A stretch of DNA of 64,000 nt from positions 90,853,319 to 90,917,318 of the forward strand of contig CP136066.1 in the NCBI GenBank assembly GCA_032622095.1, given 5' to 3'. The notes under the pieces were generated by a model. That model worked only from the letters and a program-made list of their open reading frames with translations, was not told where the DNA came from and did no database searches. The stretch comes from Siphonodentalium dalli (taxonomy: Eukaryota > Mollusca > Scaphopoda > Gadilida > Siphonodentaliidae). Both the position numbers and the translations under genes were made by a program. Below are positions 1 to 9,559 of the stretch, piece after piece. Within the stretch, counting starts at the first letter, position 1, and every line of letters starts with the position of its first letter.

Positions 1-496
1 TTACTCGTTATTTATTTATTGTCGTGTTCTTTGTTTTTGCTTCACATGGATTTGTTTTTTCTTTCTCTCACTTCTATTTATTTAAATATTTATTTATATT
101 TTTTTTCCGAGTATTATATTTTCACAACTTACATTTATAGACATATTATATGTATATCGAGAGAGGGAGAGAGAGTGTGTGCGTGTGTGAGGGAGGGTGT
201 GTGTGTGTGAGAGAGGGTGTGTGTGCGAGGGTGTGTGTATGTGTGTGTAAGGGTGAGGGCGTGTGCTTGTGTACGTGTCCTTATGCTTGTGATGTTAATC
301 TCTTGCTCTTCATTGTTCACAAAACTTGTAAATACTGGTGTAATAATTATAAACAGTCTCTCCCAAGAAGGAGGTAATAAAGAATATATATATTGAACAG
401 AAATGTAAAAGCAATGTTTTTTCTTTCACAAACACGCATTTTCGGCCAGTCATTGGCAGTGACTGCAATGCTTATTTCCAGGCTTTGAACTGAAAA
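1..496. repeat. AT-rich DNA with GA/GT microsatellite
   Basis: Positions 158-275 are an imperfect (GA)n/(GT)n microsatellite with interruptions. The short open frames across it on both strands (Cys/Val-rich and His/Thr-rich) are simple-sequence translations, not genes. I see nothing else in 1-496. Confidence 0.8.
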
Positions 497-601
497 CCCT
501 GTGCAATGCATTCTCTTATACGAGTCAGTCTCCCATATCGAGATTTGCATATATAAAAGAATGCACTGGCACCAGCGCAGCTCCTGCAATGAAAGGGTTA
601 A
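497..601 (+). mobile_element. TTAA hairpin MITE, family B, right part
   Basis: This fragment has the family B features: CCCTGTGC, then the GCATTCTCTTAT arm, a degraded loop, the returning arm, GGCACCAGCGCAGCTCC, and the right terminus GAAAGGGTTAA with TTAA at 598-601. The left end is lost. From 602 to 799 I see no feature. Confidence 0.7.
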
Positions 602-799
602 CATGACACTAATGAGGTTATTTATTAAGAGATACATTTAGGCCTACGGTACTACATGTACCTTCTGTTAACCGCGTACATGTAATGTAATTTATCAAGA
701 AGCATCAGAAAATCCAGTTCAGGTAAAGATGGTCAGCGAGAGCTTATAATCTTTGTTAATTCCATTACCCAAATAAAATTGATTCTAAACTTTTATAAA

Positions 800-1735
800 G
801 GTCCCAATCGTCCTGATTCATGGTCCCAATCATCCAAAGTCCCAATCATCCGAGGTCCCAATCGTCTATGGGAGGCCAAATTCACATTTAATAATGAATT
901 GCGCTTATGCGTAATTGATTGCGCTTAAGCGCAAATACCACATATTTTATATATTAAGCGTAATTGTGACTACTATCTAACCTTACCCATAAACTATTGG
1001 CATGACCTGGTGTATCACCTAGCAACACAAGAGGAGCATTGGGCTAATTTTACTCAAACAGTCAACTCAACAGTCAACTGTGAGTATGTGTTCAACAACA
1101 ACGGTTAAAATCCGGCTAACCCCAATGGTTAACCGATTAGAAGAATGGGTCAACCGTTTCAGCTCTACTCTATATATAGTTTTTTTTTATTAAATCAGCA
1201 TCTCTTGCACAAATCTATAGTATTTCCATGGTCATATAGTGTGAATGTGGTGTCACCGAGGGCTTGCTTCCCTCATATGGTGTGCCTGCATACTCGAAAA
1301 TTGAAGAAAATCAAAGTCGCCCCGACTAATACAGAAAGTAATGCTATTGCGAGTAGCCCCAACTAATATATACCGAATATAATATAATGCTATCACAAGT
1401 CGCTCCAACTAAACAGAAGTTGATACTATTGCGAGTCAGCCAATTTGATAAAGAAGTTGGGCTAGCTCCCAACCCTTCCAAATCAATGAAAACATTCACA
1501 TGATATGTCAATAGGAGTTAAGGTTAAGTTATGGATAAACCTATTTATTCACCAGGGCCCAGGGGTGTTTAGTTACATGTAACCATGAATTGCGATTAAG
1601 CGCAATTAATTGCGCTTAATCGCAAATAATTATGCTTAAGCGCAATTAATTATTAAATGTGAATTTGGCCTCCAAAGAGTCCAATAATCGTCCGAGGTCC
1701 CAATCGTCCGAGGTCCCAATCGTCTGAAATCCTAA
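800..1735. mobile_element. GGCCAAATT inverted-repeat element inside a 16-bp tandem repeat
   Basis: GGAGGCCAAATTCACATTT begins at 870 and returns inverted ending at 1673, so an 800 bp element has TIRs of at least 25 bp. Just inside both ends lie palindromes built on TTGCGCTTAAGCGCAA. Outside both ends is the same direct tandem repeat with a 16-base period (GGTCCCAATCGTCCGA; about four units at 800-869 and three at 1678-1727), so the element appears to have landed in a small tandem array. The interior (960-1580) has no convincing gene. A related, shorter element lies at 25178-25456. Confidence 0.65.
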
Positions 1736-2158
1736 CCATTCAGGACTATTCCTTTGTTATTTTGCCCAATTTTATAACGTATGTTGAATATATAATTGAA
1801 TTGAATTGAATGACATTGATTACTAAGTATTATCACAGTCCTAGGAATCACTGTCCATGTAATATTAAATTTGATTAAAATATAACAAATAGATCTAGAT
1901 ACATTACCTCTACTACTAATAGTACTATTAACTATTATACTATACCGGTACACTAATAGTAATACAGTCATTACAGATAACAGGTACTTAATAATAATAT
2001 AACTATAATAAGGCCCCTCAAAAAAGATTACTTGTTTATCATAGGCGCCCGCCCCTAAAATTCCTCCCGTGCGTATTAGTTTTTGTTTTTTATATTATCT
2101 CCACAACACCAATATATGCTTTACGCGGAGCTCAATATCGGTCAAAGAACGACTACAC

Positions 2159-2450
2159 GGTTGGCAATTATCGCAATACGATAGGGGAACACTTTGACAT
2201 TCGTACTCATATTTCACCAATTTTTGTACCTGGCTTGCCTGTCCTAAGTTTCACGGGAAAATGGATAATTTGATTCTATTTGTCGTTATATACATATTTA
2301 TCACCCCATTTATTATTCATAAAAATAAAATAAAAGAAGCCGAAGATGACGTGTTTAAAATGTTTGAAGCATGAATTTGGCGATAAGTTGTTATCAGAGT
2401 ACGTTATACTTGTGATAGTTACCCTATCGTATTGCGATAATCGCCAACCC
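2159..2450. mobile_element. Small inverted-repeat element nested in the GGCC element
   Basis: A 29 bp segment (GGTTGGCAATTATCGCAATA at 2159 onward) recurs inverted at 2422-2450 with one or two differences, enclosing about 230 bp of AT-rich DNA. It is either a third-level nested MITE or a subterminal hairpin of its host element. Confidence 0.5.
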
Positions 2451-2706
2451 GGAAACACGTGTTTCTGTGTATAGTTTCAAGCCGTGCATTTTATAAAATT
2501 AAAGTATATGTCTGTTACGCGTTATAGACTATGGGATTTGTGATTATACAAATCACTGATGGGCCGAAGGTTCTTAAGCCCTTTTACGGGACAACACTAG
2601 AGCTCCCAGAGCATACCAGTCTCATCCAAGTGTATGAAATGTTCAGGGGTGGTGCCTTGGACAGTTCGCAACCCCTCCCCGACCGTCAATGCAATTGTTA
2701 AAGTAA

Positions 2707-2909
2707 AAGTGTCAAACTGACTATCCACCCGTCTATATTAAGGGAAATCTATCTTGCCATGACAAGATAGAATTGCCTTGGTATAGTGCAGGTAATGATA
2801 GAATATGTATACATTGTGGAACAGAAGACGACCTGGAACCATTGGATGAAAGATCTTACCCAATATGCACAGCTTGCAGAGGGAGAGGACTGCCTGTTGA
2901 AAAGAAGTG
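2707..2909 (+). pseudogene. Transposon ORF remnant with C-terminal zinc ribbon
   Basis: The frame is open for 67 codons after a stop at 2704 and ends TGA at 2907-2909. It reads KCQTDYPPVYIKG, then HDKIELPWYSAG, then the zinc-ribbon pattern C-x2-C-G ... LDERSYPIC-x2-C-x3-GLPVEKK. The two Cys pairs, the invariant Pro before the second pair, and a basic C-terminus suggest the end of a protein carried by the surrounding element. The remnant at 8381-8662 ends with the same pattern. No start codon or N-terminal domain survives. The pairing with 8381-8662 is seen in the sequence; assignment to a named transposase family is not possible here. Confidence 0.55.
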
Positions 2910-3196
2910 AACTAGATTTGTGCCGAAATAGATTGAAATAAAACATGAGTTTTGTGAAAGTAGTTATATATTACGTTCCCCCCGATAACTTACCTTATCG
3001 GATTCCAAAACAAAAAAAACAAAAAACAAATGTCCCTCCCGCCCCTACCCTGGAAAAAAAAACCTATGATAAACAAGTAATCTTTTTTGAGGGGCCTAAC
3101 TAAATATAAAATATTGATTTAATATTATTAAATAATATTTTATTCAACTAACAGTGATTCCTAGGGACTGTGGTATTATTATACCAATTTACTTAC

Positions 3197-3317
3197 TTCC
3201 ATAGGACATATGAACTTGCTCTGGTTTCTTTCCATCGTCAACGACGCCCGCACCGGGAACAGCATGAGCATAGCCATAAATTTCAAATAGTAAGATAACA
3301 CTCGTCCAGAATAACAT
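3197..3317 (-). CDS. ACP7: Acid phosphatase type 7-like, first coding exon
   Basis: Read leftward from ATG at 3317, this exon gives 40 codons plus one base before a perfect GTAAGT donor (complement of 3191-3196). The first 19 residues, MLFWTSVILLFEIYGYAHA, are a textbook signal peptide with an AHA-type cleavage site. The mature start then reads VPGAGVVDDGKKPEQVHMSYG. PEQVH(L/M)SYG at the start of the mature chain is characteristic of the metazoan purple acid phosphatases (ACP7/PAPL), secreted or lysosomal dinuclear metal phosphoesterases. The metal-binding motifs lie in later exons, which should be left of position 1; none is visible in 1-3190, which is mostly mobile elements. The exon is in a different frame from the longer spurious open frame at 3179-3394. 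The call rests on about 20 conserved-looking residues plus signal peptide plus donor. Confidence 0.6.
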
Positions 3318-3625
3318 ATTCGCAATTTTACTGAAAATGAATTTGTCTTGCCTTCTTGAATATTTATGTGCTTAGAAATTATGACAATGATCAAGTTGTT
3401 GGTTGGTTGGTGTTCCGGTATCTGTTGAGTGTTGACGCTCTGAAAGGTTGTGACTCAATTTATAAAAAATCACGCGATCACATGACACATGGTGTGCTCG
3501 ATTTCATTCTAATTTTCGCGCCGGCTAAATAAATCGAACACACACTAAAATATCGACCTTGACCTTTCACACCAGATCGCACTGTCCTCTGTCATCTACC
3601 ACTATTTTAGTTTTTATTTCAAACG
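3318..3625. promoter_or_regulatory. Putative promoter of the ACP7-like gene, possibly bidirectional
   Basis: CTCAATTTATAAAAAATC at 3454-3471 contains a TATA-like box readable on both strands: TATAAATTGAG on the - strand about 140 bp before the ACP7-like ATG, and TATAAAAAA on the + strand. It is followed on the + strand by GATCACATGACAC, an E-box of the TCACATGA type. The stretch is free of recognised repeats, unlike its surroundings. The promoter role is inferred from position. Confidence 0.35.
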
Positions 3626-3640
3626 ATGTCAGCACCGAAG

Positions 3641-4489
3641 GTATATAACATCTAGAGATATTTCTTATTGCAGAGACATTTAATTAATATTCCCTCACCT
3701 TAGGCTTATTGTCACTAAGTCTCGAACAAGTTCAACAAGTTACTGCTGCTCCGATATAATTTGCACTTTGTGACTTTGCAAATTGAAATTCAATTTCAAC
3801 ACTGTTGTCACTGTGACTGTGAGTGTGACTGTCAGTGCAATAGTTGAAATTGAACAAATTGCATCATGTCATGAATCACATTAGATTAGTTTCCCACAAT
3901 GATAATAAACAATAATATTCCAATAACATGATTTTTTAAGGTGTTATTGATTTACCTGTGATCTTCGGTCGAAGAAAGCCTTCTGGCTTGTTATGACCTC
4001 TTCTTAACACAATTTTAACTATCTGTGGTGTCTGGCGACTTGATTATATGTACAGTGCGTATTAAAAACATTAAGGCAATCTCACACGACTTCCCTGTTG
4101 AGTAAATTTTGGGCTGAAGTTTGTTTTAATGTGCCGCCAACTTCCCCCAAGCCCACACACCCTAACAGTAACACTGTTTTTTCCTATAGTTTTTTTGAAA
4201 CGTGTCTCTCTGTGGTGTCATTCTTTTGGTATGCCCATTATTTCGTAAAGGTGATTTTCTTTACAAAATAACGGGTATGTTAGAGTTACATTTCTTTGAA
4301 AAACTCAAAACATTGGGCGACAAATTTTCTCGACGGGGAAGTCGTATGATATTTCCAACATTAAGATTTTGGTTTCTCGTTGTTGAACTTGAAATAAAAT
4401 TTATTGGCTCTTCCTCTCCAGGTGTCATTTAATATAGATTTATAAGCATTCACATCTTCTGCTTCTGCTGTTTATTAATTAAGGCTTCT
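3641..4489. other. No gene recognised
   Basis: This stretch is AT-rich unique-looking sequence. Around 3800-3840 is a short imperfect GTGACTGTGAGTGTGACTG repeat. A 76-codon open frame at 4202-4432 shows no family features. Confidence 0.5.
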
Positions 4490-4640
4490 AGACATTTGGT
4501 ACCTTGGTCGTTTTGTACAAAGACGTTTCGTACACTTTGGTCGATTCGTACCAATATTTTGTTTTTTTAGTACCAATCTTTTTGGTCGGTTCGTACCCTA
4601 GGAAAAAATATTCTGGCGTAATTTTATTCAAGTTTTATTA
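4490..4640 (+). repeat. Left 150-bp inverted repeat (CGTTTCGTACC type)
   Basis: The sequence is built from repeats of the form TTTCGTACC/TTGGTCG, and the whole unit reappears in inverted orientation at 14740-14900 over about 150 bp. The two copies may be the TIRs of one composite insertion of about 10.4 kb (long TIRs with internal short repeats are common in Mutator-like elements) or two independent insertions facing opposite ways. Confidence 0.6.
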
Positions 4641-4719
4641 TGATAACGAAATAAAAGTCATACATGAATAACATTATTAATCAATAAATCAGAATGAATG
4701 AATAGAAGAGAAGAGAAGG

Positions 4720-5261
4720 CTAGTCGTGTTCAGAAGGGCAGTCGAATGTCTTATCAATATGGAAGGTGGAGTAATCGATGATAGTGTCGTCGGTTTGGCT
4801 GTTGACAGTTGTCATCTCGATGTGAAAGTTCGCGGCTGGTATGTTGTCGGTTCTCGATGTCAAAGTTGGTGGCTGGTATGTCGTTGGAGGATGGTATGTC
4901 GCTGGTCGAATATAGGTCATTGGCTGTCTCCTCTACGGTACTGACATGCTGACATTCAGTGCAGATCCAGTCTATGTGGGATGCTGTCTTAATGGCCAAT
5001 CTGCAGACGACAAGGCTGACCCCGGTTTTACATGTCCGATGTTGCCATCTCTCACAACCTACAAATAATAAGAGCATTCATATTAAATTTATGTACTTGG
5101 CAACGTACCGGTATATTGAATGTGATTGACGACGAACTCGATTTGTATTTGAAAGGTACATGTTCATGTAAGTGAAATAAAAATTACTAATCTTCTCACT
5201 GTAAACCATGCTGTCTTTGAAGCACTTCTCTCGAACACTCTAAACATTTAAAATCAGTCAT
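4720..5261 (-). pseudogene. PHD-finger protein fragment of a transposon
   Basis: Two pieces read leftward. The first (5261-5200) starts ATG and gives MTDFKCLECSREVLQRQHGL, the first Cys pair of a PHD-like finger, ending at a GTGAGA donor. The second begins after TTTGTAG near 5060 and gives GCERWQHRTC followed by IDWICTECQ, the remaining C-x-x-W-x-H-x2-C ... W-x-C-x2-C ligands. Joining at these borders does not keep frame, so the gene is damaged. After the finger comes a low-complexity Asp/Ser/Asn-rich stretch with repeats (DIPSSNDIPATN). PHD fingers of this type occur beside MULE transposase domains in invertebrate elements; no transposase core is found here. The nearby inverted repeat at 4490-4640 supports a mobile origin. 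Confidence 0.5.
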
Positions 5262-5422
5262 GGTTACTGTCTGAATGCCTTCTTCTTGCGATCCGCATCA
5301 TTTATAGGAGTCAAGAAAAACAACACACTTATCACTCGCGAATGCCGTAAAAACAAACCGTACGAAAAGTGTGAACTTTGTGATTTGTGCTTCTAAAGAC
5401 TAATCACTGACTACTAATTTTA

Positions 5423-5800
5423 GCTCACCTGAGACGAAGTCTCCGGTGGAGCTATAGTCATCACTCCTCGTCCGTCCATCCGTCCATCAACAATTTTAAA
5501 AACATCTCCTCCCGAACCATGAGTCCGATCTGGTTCACATTTGGTGTGAATGTTCCCTAGGTGACTCAGAATCAGATTTGTTCAAAAGAGGTCACCAGGT
5601 CAAACAGTTTCAATAATAGGGCCATAACTCAATCCTTCCATAGTAATTCTTAAAACGACATCTTCTCTGAAGTCGTCGGGCCGAATGGGTTCATATTTGG
5701 TATGAAGGGTCCTTGGGTGACTGGGGTTCAGATTTGTTCAAATGAGGTCACTGGGTCAAATGTGGGTGGGACTATGGACATAAATCTGAAGAAAACAATT
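5423..5800 (+). repeat. GGAGCTATAGTCATC interspersed repeat
   Basis: The unit starts AGCTCACCTGAGACGAAG, GGAGCTATAGTCATC, runs of GTCCGTCCATC, then about 175-base units containing GACCGAATGGGTTCATATTTGG, GGTGACTGGG and TTTGTTCAAATGAGGTCACC. Related copies lie at 27293-28360 and 55380-55790. Confidence 0.75.
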
Positions 5801-6291
5801 TTATTTTTAGATTTAACTTATTGCTCAATTTAGTGTCGGCGCACACAATCCCGATTGTGCCCGGTTAAATCCGGCTGCCGGATAAATCGGGCCCGATAAA
5901 ATCGGGGGGTCAGCGCACATGAGTCCAATTTTCACTCCAGTCATATGCATGCTATGGTCACTGTAGTATATAGCCAACTGGTGTGGCCAGCCTATCTAGC
6001 CATTTACTATAGCTAGTTGTGGTGATTTATATTAATATGTATTTCTAAAGACTAATATTTATTAATAATAAACTAAATAATATATTAATAATAATATATT
6101 GAGCTAATTTGAGGTCACGAGCAATACTGCCAATAGCCGTAAATTGGCGTAATAGACCTTTCCACAGCTGCCGCCCTCTTGTTGCGATTATGATATACGG
6201 GCACTCATCTTCTGCCCATAAGTCTACCAGCCGTTGTTCCTTGTCGATTGATCATAATTCTTGATTTATTTTCCGCCAAGGAGAAGCCCTC

Positions 6292-6470
6292 AACTGAACT
6301 ATATGGATTATTATCCTCGGCCTTGTGTTATCAGGAGGGTTAAAATTTATTGTCCGTCTATTGCCTACTCAGGTCAATCAGTGCTCGGGATTAGCTACGC
6401 ATGGATGCGTCTCGTGTAACTCTCGCGTGATTCTCGCGTTGGTAACAATCCATCTAGTCAGTTTTTAATT
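6292..6470 (+). repeat. DIRS left inverted terminal repeat
   Basis: This 179 bp repeat is identical to the reverse complement of 11934-12112 except for one G/A difference in GGATGCGTCTCG. Such similarity beside coding remnants full of stops implies recent mobilisation as a non-autonomous copy or gene conversion between the ends. Confidence 0.85.
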
Positions 6471-7544
6471 CCTCCTCCAGGTATCGGACGTGGTTAATTT
6501 TAAGGAAGTATTATTCTGTATTGCGCGTTATCAACTCAATATTTATTGTTGATAACAACTTGCAATTTATCCGTTGCTTACCCAGTCTTTTAATAAAAAA
6601 AAAATATTTATTTGACAATCCTGACTCTGTTCTTGCGATTCCATTCACTTTCCATCATTGTATCAATGGAATAATAGTTAGAAACAAGGCGATTCTGTTC
6701 GTTATACATCTAGTATTATATGACCTGTGTCAAATAATGCTGTAATACTATAATAGTCTCTTTCTTTATGTACATGTATAGTATGAGTTGACAGTGTCTG
6801 GTTGCTACGACTCGTGCAACTGGTTTGATTGGGGAATAGGATTATCAGACACACGATTTGACAACAAGGATTTTCGTTTCTAGTTTACATTATCGAATGG
6901 CGATCTCCATCAAATCATAATCTGACTTTCTCTCGGCGACAATTGTGTCTGTTTCTTTGCAATTACTTACTGTATTTTGCTGAATGGGTTCCCCTGTTCC
7001 AAGACTGCACAGCCATGCAAGCGCAGTAGCCTGAACCTTCAGCTATAGTTTGCTTACCTATACAATGTTAATTCCGTCCGTGGTCAGAACTCTTTGGTGA
7101 CATTTTGGATGAGATCCTTGTTGCGAGCCTACTGGCCTACTTGTGGCAAGTCGCCTTATCCGATGTGACCTGGCATGAACTGTTATCCTCAGACATTAGT
7201 GTATCGATACATTCAACATTCATTGGTCCATTAATCAGGACCAATATGGTATCAGTGACTCATCACCACATAACCGGTCATATGGTGAGCATGACACATG
7301 TATGGCCAGCCGTAATAGTTCCATACCAATGGTATCAGTGCCTTAACTGCTCAATGACATAAGAACTGACTATGTCAATATGGCGACAATTTTTTCACCG
7401 ATACCGACATACTTCTGCGCTTTCAATCCGTGAATAGTAACGGCGAACTACTATGCATATATATTGTCACGTGCTCCAGATGCATTGCCAATAGCCTTTC
7501 CCACTGAGCCCATCACTTGGCTCTCAACCTTCTATTTCCACATA

Positions 7545-8936
7545 GGCCTAAACAAAAAATACGTTTGTTTCCGCTAACCCGACCGACCCTAATTTAAACC
7601 GCCGACCCTAAACTTTTTATTGCCATTGCAAAAAAAAAAAAAATTGTCCAAAAAACAAAATAAAAAATAAAAAATTTGATTTAAATTTTTTTTTTTTTTA
7701 AATTTAGGTCCCAATTCATATCATAACAAGATGCAAAACATTTATATATTTATATATATTGACATAAGAAATTTAAGTTTACAAAAAGATTAAAGTTTAA
7801 CAGTTGGAATCATACTGTAAAGTATGTTTGGCTTTATCTAGCTTTCATCTGTGAAAACTTCAAATAATTTGAGTTCAGGTACGGTATGTTATCATTCAGT
7901 GTTCAGACTTCAGTATTTCAATCAATTACAGCACAGGAACATTAACAATTTGATCAAATCAACCTGGTTATCAAGTGGGATCTCATAATACCAAATGAAA
8001 AATTAACATAGAGATTAGTACCATATATAGTCATTACTATCTTAATACATGTACATTGTTTCTGTACTACATGTACATGTAGGATTTCTGTATTACATGT
8101 ACATGTAGTATATTATGTACGGTATGTGTCTCACTTGAATTTTATAAAATAGCCTATTTATGAATTAGAGTGATGATGGCAAGTCTAATTTCAAGCAGGA
8201 TAAGGCTTCCGATAAGCATAATCCATAGAACTAAAAGATATCTGACAATAACTTATAAGCATTTCCAATCCATACATATATAAAAAGTTCCAAAGTTATG
8301 CTTGAGAAACTTGATAAAATTGACCTCTCTGTAAAATTCAAAATACTGACTCAAAGAGCCTTAGATTAGATCTAAATGCAATGGATTTTCAAAATTTTTC
8401 CAGGGGAAGAACCCCCACCATCATCAGGGGGTCACCCTTCCCAAACATTCCTCCGATCAGGCCTTCAGGTTATGCCTTCGGCATATCATTGCCCAAAAAC
8501 AGGTGTCCCCAAAAAATACCTAGATCCTTCACTGAATGCGGAGAAGGTGGTGTTGTGAAGCCATCCTTAAGAGATCGGTACAAGACGGTCACTCCAATAT
8601 GTGTACAGTGCAGTGGTGCTGGACTGACTCCAGTTGTCGCCAGACCATATAGGAAATATTAGGATTATCAAAGACTATCTTAGTATATAGACTAGTATAT
8701 ATGTAAATATTAAAGCATATGTAAGATTGAATTGGAGTTTCTAGTTCCTCTGTCATATGGGTTAACCTGATTGGGGCTAAGAAGTGCATAGTTTGGGTTA
8801 TTGACAAGTATTATACAGTTATTTTTAAAGATTACTGAAAAAAAAAAGTTAACAGAAAAAAAAAAGTTAAGCCTACCTACCTACCCTAATTTTGTTTAGC
8901 TCGTTAGCGGAAACAAAGGTATTATTTGTTTAGGCC
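7545..8936 (+). mobile_element. GGCC-ended DNA transposon nested in the DIRS-like element
   Basis: GGCCTAAACAAA at 7545, followed by the motif TTTGTTTCCGCTAAC, recurs inverted at the right end, which finishes TTTGTTTAGGCC at 8936. ATA flanks both sides (7542-7544 and 8937-8939). Long A/T homopolymers and ACATGTACATGTA repeats (8048-8108) fill the middle. Like the 2012-3096 element it starts GGCC, has a 3-bp A/T flank, and keeps only the C-terminal end of a zinc-ribbon ORF. Confidence 0.65.
8381..8662 (+). pseudogene. Zinc-ribbon transposon ORF remnant, second copy
   Basis: The last 40 codons read ECGEGGVVKPSLRDRYKTV, then TPICVQCSGAGLTPVVARPYRK and a stop at 8660-8662. Aligned to 2707-2909, both show Cys-Gly, a Leu-x2-Arg-(S/Y) turn, Pro-Ile-Cys-x2-Cys and Gly-Leu-x0-1-Pro-Val before a basic tail. 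The upstream part, also open in a second frame at 8376-8558 (KIFPGEEPPPSSGG), looks like frame-shifted or non-coding repeat. It ends about 190 bp before the element's right TIR. It is broken, with no start or catalytic domain. Confidence 0.5.
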
Positions 8937-9559
8937 ATATCGAAAAGATCAAATGTGAAATAGCCTTCACTCACATATAAAGCACAGTTACATAACATGC
9001 ATTTATATTGCGCAGGGCCGCTGCCACTATAATTTTCAACAGAGACCAACACATGGCTCTTTTCTTTCTATTGCCTCATATCCAATTGATTATCGGGCAA
9101 ATAACAAAAAGGACAGCATTTGTATTGTCACACAAATTAAGTGCGTTTACATGAACAGCATTTAGATTTATATTGCGCACAACCACGGCAGGCCTGCGTA
9201 TTGGAGGCACACGACGGTTCGGTTCACATGACGGTTGCAAAATCTAGGTTGCGCCAAGGTTGTGTGAGGCTCTCGCGATACTGATTATAACTGTTTGTGT
9301 AACTTATGGGTACCTAAGGACAACCAGACAGCCGACACATATTAGTATGTTACGGCTTGCGCATATTTTGCATTCCGCAGACCTGCCAGTGCCAATTTCA
9401 GAAGAGTCCAAAACATATCTCTTCTCCTTCTATTACTAAATATCCATATGATTATCTGGTGAATAGAATACCTAAATGACTAACACAAATGACAGCTTTT
9501 GTATCATCACACATATACAGCGCCGTTCCGCAAGAAGCCTCTATATCGTGTATGACCAC

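Larger units (their letters stand above)
2012..3096 (+). mobile_element. GGCC-ended DNA transposon, about 1.1 kb
   Basis: The left end GGCCCCTCAAAAAAGATTAC and the next 15 bases recur inverted at 3064-3096, giving nearly perfect TIRs of about 34 bp. TAA flanks both sides (2009-2011 and 3097-3099), a likely 3-bp target duplication. The element is internally deleted but keeps the end of a coding region (2707-2909) about 155 bp from its right TIR. A 3-bp A/T target site and GG-start TIRs would suit a PIF/Harbinger-like element, but the superfamily is not proven. It resembles the element at 7545-8936. Confidence 0.75.
1825..3181. mobile_element. Old palindromic element, split by a later insertion
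   Basis: CACAGTCCTAGGAATCACTGT at 1834-1854 is mirrored by ACAGTGATTCCTAGGGACTG at 3151-3170, and AT-rich flanking sequence also matches in inverted orientation. The two halves are separated by the 2012-3096 element, so this is an older fold-back element interrupted by a younger one. Confidence 0.6.

Noticed and set aside
3950-4022. Possible - strand exon (IVKIVLRRGHNKPEGFLRPKIT) with a GTAAAT donor
   Set aside because: Peptide-like, but acceptor and family are unsupported and its position upstream of the ACP7-like start gives no gene to join.
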